From Trichosphaerium sp. ATCC 40318 (Eukaryota > Discosea > Flabellinia > Trichosidae): DNA of 64,000 bases. A program made the position numbers and the translations under genes. Positions 54,901 through 64,000 of the stretch are shown piece by piece. The notes under the pieces are model-generated. The model saw only the letters and a list, made by a program, of their open reading frames with translations. It was not told where the DNA came from and did not search any database. The first letter of the stretch is position 1, and each line of letters starts with the position of its first letter. Where the stretch lies: the NCBI GenBank assembly GCA_038496445.1, contig JALMLS010000381.1, positions 1 through 64,000 of the forward strand, written 5' to 3'.

Positions 54901-57900
54901 TCACCGCAAAGATGTGAAGAGGTACAACAGAACTGATGAACCTGAAATTATACAGGAGGTTTTTAAATATGAAAGAAGCACGTGACAAACTATGTGACCC
55001 CAACACATATCTAAATAACACCTGGTTAGAGTATTACGCCATAGAGTATTACTTTCCTTGAGAACATCCAAGTCAAGAATTAAAGGCTCATCTACTCTAT
55101 ACGCCACACTCAGATCGAATGTCTGACCTCCTAGCAACTCTTTAGCACTTCTGTTTTTACCAACAATGAGCCATTTACATACATTTGTTAGGAATCTTTG
55201 TGACATTCATCTCTAGACATAAAGCAATTGCAGGTACAGGTTCTGCTTAAAGTATAATTAGCAACGTATAATACATGATGTGAACTGTACCAGCTGTAGG
55301 GGTTGAAGGCGCAGTTGGAGCTTTTGGAGCAGTAGGAGTACTTGGTGGTGCATCTGTTGTTGGAGTATGCGTTGGGGCATTTGTTGTAGGAGGAGGCATA
55401 GGTGGTACTACACGTTGCATACTACAAGGATTGTCACTTTCAAAAGCGTTCGTGCCTGCTTGTAAAGTGAAAGAAGGTGCAGGTAGCCATGGCTCCTAGT
55501 TGTAAGTTTGTTAGAACAGGACCTATTTTTAAGTGTAGTACTTGTGAAGATAATTTGTTGTACAGGTACACAATGCCAATGTTGTTGTTAGCGTAGGATA
55601 CACTCTGAACAGTAATATGTTGTGATACTTCTAGTGTCAATACATGCTTCATTACACCATCTCTCAATACTGTTGTAGCATTAGCTACAGGTATATGACT
55701 AATGTTGAGTTAATGTGGCTTTGTTCTTTGTTGCTGGAAAAATGAGATAGAAATTGTAAAAGACAACACGCACACCATGTTGTTACTATCAACAACTTCA
55801 AACCTTATAAAAACAATCAGGTAAACAACTGAAAATAATAGAATTATGTACCCAGCACACTGAGATGTAAGAGGACTAGTCCACTCAGGACATACAGCTG
55901 ACGTATTCAAGTACAATCCATCAGCTACTGTATCATCATAAAAGAACACTGTGACAACAGTAGGTGCAGATACCGGCATGGCCTAAAGGGAAAAGAATAG
56001 GTTTGAAGTTCATTGTTTCAAGTAGGCAGTACAGGTGTTGTTTCAAAGTAGTGCGCTACAGGTCCATATGCATTTTCTGAAGTGTTATATATCATTCGAG
56101 ATATCACACGTTCCATACGTTCACCTACTTGTAACTTGTAACGAGGGTGAATAGCACCGCCCGGGCTGAAAAGATCATAAAGATCAAGACCACTTGCAAA
56201 CCTTATCATAAAGTAAGTTCATTTTAGTGTCTTCATTTACTTACCCAACATCATCCAATTCACATGCTTCACGTTGTGCTATTCGCATAGAAGATATGGA
56301 TAATTCTGGTTCCACTGGGTATGGTACTAGGTTCATGAAGACGAAAGGGAATGAAGCTCCAGTTGCTGAACCTGCATCCCATTTTAGACGCCACTCCTTT
56401 ATCATTTCTTTGACCAAGCACCCATACTGAACAGCAAATCCAGTAATAACATTCGTTTCTCCTTGGTACCATAAAGCACCAGTGATGGTCATCTACAACA
56501 GAATGTAAGATATTCTTCAAAGTTCAACTATTCATACCTTTGTAAGCGGAAACATCATAGCGCCCCAATTTCGAGTTTTGCTTCCATCAGCCTCAGTGTG
56601 GGGACATTTACTTAGTACTGAGGCACTTGACCATGACTACAGTAAGTTAGCATTGAATGAGAATAGGCCTTGAAGAATAAAGTGTTCACGTGCCTCAATT
56701 GAAGACCCGCCAAATGCACTTGTTATCAAACCAACAGGTATGCCTGTACGTCTATGTAAAGCTCTTCCAAAGTACCAACAAACACCACTGAATCCTAGAT
56801 CGTCAAATCTATCAACAGAGTCTGGTGACGAAGGAACCCAGCCTTGCCAAATGGTATTGAATTCTTGGAGTTCCTTAGCAATCAATGTCAGTTTTAGCAC
56901 CTCTTTTTGTTTACTTACAATGTTGCTTCCAGTAAGTCTACCAACGGTAAATAACCTTATTCATGGGATCCCTGCTTGTGGACGTAGAGCCATAAAGTCA
57001 CTTGTTCGGAGAATAACCACTCCATGTTACTGGAAAGTATACAAATTAGTTACACCCGAGAATGCTTTTTTTTTTTACCTTTGTCCACTACAAACGAACA
57101 CATCTCCAAACGTTACATCCTTTGTATAACTATTTAATACTCTCTTACGAAAATATACAAGTACTACTTACTGTAATTTCATCCTCAACAGCCAGAGTAT
57201 CATTGATGCCAGGTAATGAGAAGATTACTTTTGCACGTATTCTAAATGTTGTAAACAATTACATGTCAAATAAAAAAAACCGCTTGACACGCACGTGTGG
57301 GTACCACCAGCAGGTTGAGGAGGCAGTCTAACATTCCACCCACCCTGAAAGAGTTATGTAAATGTTATATTTATGTGTAGTTATTACCAGTTCATCTGCG
57401 GTAGTAGTGTATTCAACGAGTCCAAAAGTCACAATTACCTATGTTTACAAATTTAAAAAATGTACTCAACACCTCTTCAAATACATACTTCATCCTGAAA
57501 CAGCTTTACCCCATATATTTGCTTGCTTGGGTGCTCTATGAAGTACCTTATGACTTCCCATAGCGTTCGAAAACAGATCCTTGCAAGTAGAGTTAACTCG
57601 AAGCTTCAAACAACACATACGCAGCCTTTGCAACTGTAGGCGTGAGTCACAGCAGTTGTACATTCTCCAGGGGTTGTAGAGCAAATTTGGTACAATGGTT
57701 TAGCTGGACCACAGTAATCTGCACCAGACTCTATTTTTGCAGCGTATACGCGCCCTGATGGCGCAGGAGTGCATTTACTGCAGTTGCTAAAGATTTTGTG
57801 CGCTTGTACTTCTTCGTTGGTGCACGGAGCAATTGGGAATTCATTTACGCTGCAAATTCTTGGTGCTGTCCATGTACAAGGCTTTTGGATACCGTCAACT

Positions 57901-58067
57901 GTTTGAAATCCTCTATTGCAACAATTACGCGTAAAACTTCCGCTACCGTCGTTACAAACGGAAAACTGGACTTGAAACGCAGTATTGCATCTGTACAGAA
58001 GATTATGCTGAGATTTCACTGTACTGGTTACTAGTAGAAGCAGTACGCTAACACAGAACCAGTGCAT
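54901..58067 (-). CDS. Secreted sialate O-acetylesterase-like enzyme with Cys-rich N-terminal domain
   Basis: The ATG at 58067 starts a signal peptide (MHWFCVSVLLLLVTSTVKSQ). An N-terminal domain of about 125 aa with some 18 Cys follows (RNCCNRGFQ, NCSKCTPAPSG, TPGECTT). The esterase part then opens with FSNAMGSHKVLHRAPKQANI and has GVCWYFGRALHRRTGIPVGL followed by ITSAFGGSSIEA, and GALWYQGETNV, which match the SIAE family, whose enzymes remove O-acetyl groups from sialic acids. After the catalytic domain a Pro/Thr-rich linker (about 55300-55420) leads to a C-terminal region with LGGQTFDLSVAYRVDEPLIL. Joining the Cys-rich domain to the esterase needs a 17-nt GT-AG intron (57604-57620) or else a frameshift. 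The 3' end is approximate. It is divergent from the gene at 58.2 kb. Confidence 0.75.
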
Positions 58068-58248
58068 AGCTCTTGGTTGTTTTTTATAATTAGTAAGAGC
58101 AGCAGATTTGGAAAATGTTGCCTTAACCGAAATCTTTGGCAAGTGGCTAGAAGTTGGTCGTCCGCTACAAAAATCTGTAGACAGAAAGGCAAGGTGGGAA
58201 TTAAGTAGTAGACGGCTCGACCCAGTACGACTTATTCGCTAAATCTAG

Positions 58249-58925
58249 ATTGATCGCGTCTATTCCAGCAAAACCTATACGTTGCCGTATTTTAGCTCTT
58301 CGCAAGCAAAGTAATCGCTTGTATAAGTTCTTGGTCACAATTTCACGCCTAACGCTTCGACAGTACATCTCAAGGGTATCACAACAAGACTTTTGCTTTG
58401 TGGGGAGGCGTTCCAGTAAAAGGAGACGATGCGAATGTACCATTTATTTGCGCAGGTATCACGTTTTTTTAAGCAGTTACAAACGAGTTTTTAATTAGAA
58501 ATAGTGAATGGGTAAGGGACCTTACTCTTTGTGGAATCCAAAACCTATTTTTCAAGGTTCAAATGGAGTAGAAGTTGTACCCATTGAAGATCCTTATATG
58601 TGGAAGGATAACCGTGGATACCATATGCTTGTACACGCTGAACGCAATACTCCATACGTAGGAGGGTAAGCTATTTGAATATAGATGAGTACAACAGTAA
58701 TGTTATCAAACAAGGTATGGCTATTCTGAAGATGCTTATAATTGGGTATACTCTCCAGCAGCATACGCTAGAAGTCACATTTGAAGGAGACTATTTTAGA
58801 AATACAAAAGACGTGAGCGACCACAAATATATGTCGAGCAAGGGGAACCACCCTACCTTTTTAATGGTGTGGAATTACCTGATGCTGGTGCTGCATCTTA
58901 TACTGCTGTACAGCAATTCAAATAA
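58249..58925 (+). CDS. Glycoside-hydrolase-like (GH43/32-type propeller) gene, apparently 5'-truncated
   Basis: Exons joined by GT-AG introns read RVYSSKTYTLPYFSSSQAN, SQGYHNKTFALWGGVPVKGD followed by NVPFICAG, then SNGVEVVPIEDPYMWKDNRG, YHMLVHAERN, GGYGYSEDAYNWVYSP, RRERPQIYVEQGEPPYLFNG and a stop at 58923-58925. The EDPY.W..NRGYH.L.H and YSEDAYNW motifs are those of five-bladed propeller glycosidase-like proteins. One intron is only 26 nt (58774-58799) and restores the frame exactly. No in-frame ATG precedes the first exon within the spacer to the esterase gene, so the N-terminal blades are missing or lie in unrecognised exons. Likely a fragment or pseudogene; sugar specificity cannot be told. 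Confidence 0.55.
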
Positions 58926-59455
58926 ACTCATTCTCATGCCACATCTACAATAGATTGCATTATTTACAGGCAGGCATAGAAGAGGAAAGCTAGTTGCTGG
59001 TAATTTCTGTTTGTTCGTTGAACTAGCATATCAAACTATCACTTGTTGCCCAGTGCTGTTCAATGGTAATTACCATACTTACACGTGCTTTTGAAAAATG
59101 TAAATTGCAGCAGTTTTATCCAACAAGCAAATGCTACGTATTTGTACTTTATTTTTTCTTTTTAATATATTTTCATTTTTGCGAATGCTATTGTAGAGCA
59201 GGTGTATTGTCGTGCATTGCTCTCTTTAGCTATGTACGGTGGAGCAGGCTCTATATATCTTGTCTGATACAAATCATGGCTTATGTGATCTTTGCGAATA
59301 TCTACAAAAAGAAACAAAGTTGAGACATCAAGTAGTGATGAACAGATATTTCAACCTTTACTTTACATAAACATGTAACAGAATTTTCAGTAGCCAATTA
59401 CAACCAATAATACATGTTCAATTAAATTTTGATTACTTCCTGATGAGTTCATCTC
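58926..59455. other. Spacer without recognised genes
   Basis: AT-rich. A short plus-strand frame at 59063-59323 lacks any motif. The 3' end of the MORN_2 gene lies at its right edge. Confidence 0.45.
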
Positions 59456-60882
59456 TTATTTCCCTATTCTTTGCTTAAGCATTCGGTTTAAAGATCCATC
59501 TTCATTCCATTCCTTGTACAGACCTTTCTCTAAACCATTGATAAACTCACATTCAACATGTTGCTGTCCATTTCTATGCCATTGTTTAAAAACACCATCC
59601 TTTTTACCATCATTAAATGTACAATGAATATGGAGTTGTCCATTATCATAATACTGTTTGAAATCCCCGTTCCTTTCATCATCAGTGTAAATACACTCCA
59701 ACTCAATCACACCATTCTCATGCCATTGCTTACTCTCACCTAATTTTTTACCATTTACATACATACACTGCATAGTAAGTTGTCCATTCTCATACCACTG
59801 CTTAAACATACCATTTTCCTTACCATCAACATACGTACTTTGTATTTGTAGTTGTCCATCCTCGTACCACTCTTTATACTCGCCATTCTCTTTACCATCA
59901 ACAAACATACTCTGTATAATAATATTACCATTTTCATACCATTCTCTATGCATACCATTTTCTTTACCACCAGAAAAAGTACACTGGATATTAAGTTGTC
60001 CATTGTCATACCATTCTTTGTACTCACCATCTATTTCACCACCAACATAAGTACACTCTATTCCTAGTGTACCATTATCATGCCATTGCTTGAAATGTCC
60101 ATTTTCTTTGTTGTTAACATAAACAATTTGGATACTAAGTTGTCCATTCTTATGCCATTCTTTGAATAATCCTTCTTTTTTATCATCAACAAACATCCAC
60201 TTGCATTTAAGTTGTCCACTCTTAAACCACTTGAAATACTCTCCTTGTTTTTTACCATTAACAAACATACATTGACCAAGCAACTGTCCACATTCATAAT
60301 ACTGCTTGAACTCACCATGCTTCTTACCATCAACAAAAGTAAACTCAGTCCTCAGTTGACCACCCAAATACCAACTTCTATAATCACTATTTTCTTTACC
60401 ATTTACATAAGTAAAGTTTCTCTTTAGTTGCCCATTCTTGAACCACTGTTTAAACTCACCATTTTATCATTAACATACATATACTCTGTCTCAAGCTGTC
60501 CGTCCTCACACCATTGTTTGAATTCACCATTTTTTCTCCCATTGGCATACATACACTGTATATTAATCTGTCCATTCTTATACCACGTCTTGTAATACCC
60601 ATTCAACTTTCCATTGATAACATTGAATTGTTGCTCTATTTTTCCGTCTGGGAACCATTTTAACCAAATACCATTGGGTACAAGCTCATTATTGTAGTGA
60701 GTATTGATTGCAGCTCTTTTTGATAGCACGTGATACTTATTAAACACTTCTGCATTGAAAGTACGTAAATATACTTGAATATCACTTGGTAGGTCTAATA
60801 TACTGCTACAAGTAGTATCTTGTACAAGACATAGACCTCTCTTTGGCAGCACGTCAATTTCTGAGTTATCTAAGGTAACCAT
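59456..60882 (-). pseudogene. Intronless MORN_2 (YwqK-type) repeat protein with F-box-like start, one frameshift
   Basis: The ATG at 60882 (MVTLDN) begins a short lead with LDLPSDIQVYLRTFNAEVF, which resembles an F-box. About 17 tandem repeats of 23 aa follow, pattern NGQL.IQC.YVNGKKNGE.KQW, the MORN_2 repeat (as in YwqK proteins). Around 60461-60468 one A is missing from a run (GATAAAATGG where the repeat requires GATAAAAATGG), so the frame shifts. The remaining 300 codons continue open to the stop at 59456. A single homopolymer indel in an otherwise perfect gene means either a very recent pseudogene or a sequence error. It has no introns, unlike its neighbours. Such repeats are common in giant viruses of protists and in some bacteria. 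Function unknown; probably a protein-interaction surface. Confidence 0.75.
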
Positions 60883-61722
60883 CAATAAATTAGATTACAA
60901 CATGAAAACAAACTAATCAACAAACGTTTCTAGCGCTATATTGGAGTTTTAGAGCATTAAAAAATACTCTCATTGCATGTAACAAGCTAGGTATACTACA
61001 TATGCTCATCTCCGATGAGAACGGAAATGTATAGCTGTGAAAAATATGATGCAAGGGTTTTTTCAAAAAGTGATTGGTTTCACACTTGTACAACATTGAT
61101 GTGGTTTTTGTGTTAGGCCGTAAAAGGAGATGATTTTTATAAGGCGAGGATGTCTTATCTAGGGTTGCTGGGAGATATGTAACGAAGATTTTGTACCGCT
61201 CACATAAAGGAAAAAAAAAAATCACGTGGACTTACTAATTACGCGACTCGTTATATTTATCTCTTTTTACGGTCTAACAGTTGCGCTTATAAATAGACGG
61301 TTCATATTCATTTTGTTGTGGGTTTTCGTTAAAACTGAAGTAAAGTAATAGTGTGGTATTTGCGCGTATTAAATAGCGGTAACGATGTTTTTGCATTAAA
61401 CGGAGTAAAAAACAATTGGTTATATGAGAAGCTCTTTTCTGCGATGTATTTAGTCTTTTGCGTACGTGAACTCATCTTTGTCGACTGAATTGCGTCTGAT
61501 GGACTAATAAAGCCTATGTTGGTTAGTTTTATAGTATTTTAAACAAATAATAAACTAGAGCATACCGCAGCTATACTGCCTTGTTTGTGCGAACTTCAAT
61601 CTATTAACTAGAGGACACTACCTCCCCAATTTAGTTCAGGAGCTAAATGATTGTACTCTTGCGGAACAAATAAAAGTCAACGCAGGTAACTTCGTTAGTG
61701 TCAAAAAAATACAGTTAAAACG
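60883..61722. promoter_or_regulatory. Divergent spacer between the MORN_2 gene and the FHA gene
   Basis: About 840 bp between divergent starts. It contains a CACGTG near 61223 and AT-rich sequence. A 102-codon minus-strand frame (60917-61225) has no recognisable motif and is not called. Confidence 0.4.
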
Positions 61723-63809
61723 ATGATTCACACTTTCAGTTTAAAACGTGTTTCCTATGACGGCACTCTTGAACTTAGGTAAGAAGCAGATGAACCCATT
61801 TTAACCGTTTTTTTTTTAATGGTTACGTTGTTTTTGATGCCATCCCTTGTTCCGCGCGTTTATTGTCTTTAGCGAAGGAAAACACGTGATTGGGAGAAAT
61901 AAACTTGGAGTCACATCCAAAACAGTATCGAGGAAAGTATTCGCGCTTATAGTTACTCCCTCAGACGTGACAATCTATGTTGAGGTACGTTCACAACAAT
62001 AACGTACTTTTCTCCCTTGTTCTTTCTTTACCTTGGATAAAGTAGAGCACAAGTGGTGATTGCGAATTAGTCTGTGTTTATTTTTTTTTTGTTGTTGTTG
62101 AGTGTTTTTTATCTACTGTGTAGCCTGAATCCAAAAACGATATGTTTATTCGTGGAGTAAAACTAGAGAAAGGAACCCAAGTGCGTGACTCCATCCATTA
62201 AAAACAAACATTATTAAAGTACTAACTTTTGTTTCGATAGCTCGTTGCTCCTTTAGATGAGTATATTCAAGTTGATTCCAAAGGATGCGGTACAACTTAT
62301 GTAATCTCTATAGTATCTTCTGAGGCAGTTAAACCGCCTGAGCCGCCACCACCTGTGCCTCAACTGAAGTACTTGCGCCAACAAAAAAGTTTATAGTAAA
62401 CTCTCTAACGAAGCGTTCTTAGACTTGTTGTGGCATCTGATTATACTGACATACCTGAACTACCAGCTCCTCAAAAGTACATTGATCTCATTGATACTTT
62501 ACACTCTAAAAACAACGCAGAATTTTCGTACAAAAAGAAAGAGCAGTAGAGTCAGAGGAAGACATTTTTGTTGATTCTCAAAAAGAAACTGACGCAGAAA
62601 ACCAACCTGACTCGTACGTATACACGTCATACAAAAACCTCCTCACTCCGGGTTTTCCAGGCAAGCTGAAACTCAAATTCATTCCCAAAACTTTCTTGAT
62701 ATAGACGAATTGCTTGGTATAACCAATGAACACCAACAAGTTGAAATAAAACAAGAACTTGAGGCAGTCACTAAAAATGTGGAAACGCCATCTAAAAAAA
62801 GAAAAAAACGCTATGCACGTGCTTCTTATACAATGATATTTTTTTGAATGACGTGATTGCTTCCTTAGATTGAATACGAAGACCTTGAAAGCGACAATGA
62901 CCTATCATACATGAACTATACTCCGAACCGTACAAAGCCACAAGGGCATCCAAATGATGAACCAATAGATGTTGATGATTTTGAGCCCCAAAGGAAAAGA
63001 GATCCACCGAAAAAAACGGGTTCTATTCGGAAAACAAAGGCTACTGGGAAGAAAGTTAAACCGTCCTTCATTCCATATCAGTGCGCCAAGAAATCAGGTT
63101 ACAGTCCAAAAAAAGGGTCGTTCAAGCGGGCACTAGCAAGAGGAGGAATGACTGTCGTGGATTCAAACGAAAGTCCTTCATTGTCAGAAAGCTTTGACGG
63201 TGATAGCGCTGATTCATTTGTACCCATACAACAACAAAACACACCAATTTCTCTATCCAACTCTGGTGCGGTTAAAAAAGATGTGGAAAAAAAAAGTCAT
63301 TATGAAAGTACTAACCTACAACAACTAGAAAGTGAAGAGGAAGAAGACAAAGAATTTGATTTCGAAGATAATGAGATTTCTCAAAACAGCATTGGCAAGG
63401 TATATAAGCCCAAAGAACTTGAAAACGAGGAATCTCTTAGAGATATATTAAGGGTAAACAAAACAAACAAAAGAAAGAAAAAACCAAGAAAAACCCTTTC
63501 CACGCACCACTGCAATTATCTATCGCTATTCTACAACTTACCTCTTCATATCTTATATTATTTTAGCATTACCATGAATTCATGAGCGAATCAAATTCTT
63601 CCTCAAATGAATCAAATGATGGAGATTTCGTTTTAGATTTCGAAGAAGATGATATCATTTTTCCTCCACGCAAAAAGTTTAGAGAGTGCAAGAACGAAGC
63701 AGTGAAAAAAGGATTCAGCCCACAAAAGAGATTAGCGTATGTTATTCGCGAGAAAAGAAGGAAAAGCCAAAATACTAAACTTACCAACAACTGCCGAAGA
63801 GAGCACTAA
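61723..63809 (+). CDS. FHA-domain nuclear protein
   Basis: The ATG at 61723 (MIHTFSLKRVSYDG) begins an FHA domain spread over four exons: LELSEGKHVIGRNKLGV, then SKTVSRKVFAL and VTIYVE, with the IGR and SR positions that contact phosphothreonine. A proline-rich segment (PPEPPPPVP) and acidic exons follow (SEEDIFVDSQKETD). Then come KKRKKR, a possible nuclear localisation signal, and a long exon with acidic patches and a basic unit, CAKKSGYSPKKGSFKRA. The last exon repeats this unit as AVKKGFSPQKRLAYVI after an acidic tract (FEEDDIIF). The FHA type resembles those of DNA-repair proteins (PNKP/aprataxin/NBS1) but no catalytic or BRCT domain is visible. Likely a phospho-dependent scaffold in the nucleus. 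The join after KKRKKR is uncertain. Confidence 0.75.
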
Positions 63810-64000
63810 GGTTTAGAACTACAAAGAGAACTGTTGCAAGCTTGATAATGGTAAGCATTTTGAATTACAAGAGCGCACAAGCACGTTTTCAATCACCACA
63901 AACCTGGTCAAAACAAAAAAAAACAAATGGCAGCCTGTTACAAAAGTTTTTCTTTTTTTTATTGTTTAATATGATACAAGACTACCAAGACCTAGTCCAC
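63810..64000. other. Window end
   Basis: AT-rich 3' flank of the FHA gene. No feature recognised. Confidence 0.5.

Noticed and set aside
56740-57129. A 129-codon plus-strand frame
   Set aside because: Antisense to conserved esterase exons and without motifs of its own.
59456-60367. CRISPR-like regular repeats
   Set aside because: The regular period (69 bp) comes from an open reading frame of 23-aa protein repeats, with diverged copies and no spacers.
59558-60427. Several frames on both strands over the MORN_2 gene
   Set aside because: Shadows created by the 69-bp repeat period of the real gene.

Overview
The window is nuclear DNA of a unicellular eukaryote with an AT-rich, gene-dense genome. 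Almost every recognisable gene is cut by many small GT-AG introns, typically about 35-60 nt with GTACGT- or GTAAGT-like donors, and reading frames only make sense after these are removed. Some introns appear to be as short as 17-32 nt. The protein families (Rho-like GTPases, CDK11, TMEM94, FOXRED2, a cAMP-receptor-like GPCR, PAN and ricin-B modules, sialate O-acetylesterase, CobT) fit a free-living or phagotrophic protist. I cannot name the lineage from sequence alone.

Layout. 0-4.7 kb: a broken CDK11 copy, a Rho-like GTPase and the intact CDK11 kinase. 5-9.5 kb: two secreted cysteine-containing proteins (one a probable beta-solenoid) and a decayed F-box/beta-propeller gene, separated by TTCGAA-rich dispersed repeats. 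10-22 kb: a gene-poor stretch with three paralogues of an unrecognised, possibly regulatory family (10.2, 12.5 and 18.8 kb), a small secreted ricin-type lectin, and diverged non-coding duplicates. 22.7-27 kb: a large secreted GH2 beta-galactosidase-like enzyme with a PAN domain and a nested lectin domain. 27.3-33.3 kb: TMEM94-like P-type ATPase relative and, divergently transcribed from it, CobT, with 84 bp between start codons. 33.8-40.2 kb: a very large multi-exon protein with a PI-kinase-like core, LRRs and WD40 repeats. 40.9-43.2 kb: an intronless F-box/LRR gene and a second Rho-like GTPase, inverted relative to the first. 44-50.4 kb: a multi-pass Cys-rich receptor-like protein and a 7TM GPCR. 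51.8-54.4 kb: an ER-targeted FOXRED2-like flavoprotein. 54.9-58.9 kb: a secreted sialate O-acetylesterase divergent from a glycoside-hydrolase-like fragment. 59.5-60.9 kb: an intronless MORN_2-repeat gene with one frameshift. 61.7-63.8 kb: an FHA-domain nuclear protein.

Themes. Extracellular glycan handling is prominent (GH2, sialate esterase, GH43-like fragment, lectin). Signalling proteins (two odd Rho-like GTPases, GPCR, CDK11, kinase-like/LRR/WD40 protein) and intronless repeat proteins of a kind also common in giant viruses and amoeba-associated bacteria are interleaved with them. The palindrome CACGTG is strongly over-represented in introns and spacers, except across about 33-43 kb where I saw none. 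The most novel-looking items are the three-copy regulator-like family, the kinase-like/LRR/WD40 protein, the nested-lectin GH2 enzyme, the ultra-short introns and the CACGTG bias. No CRISPR array, rRNA or tRNA gene was recognised.
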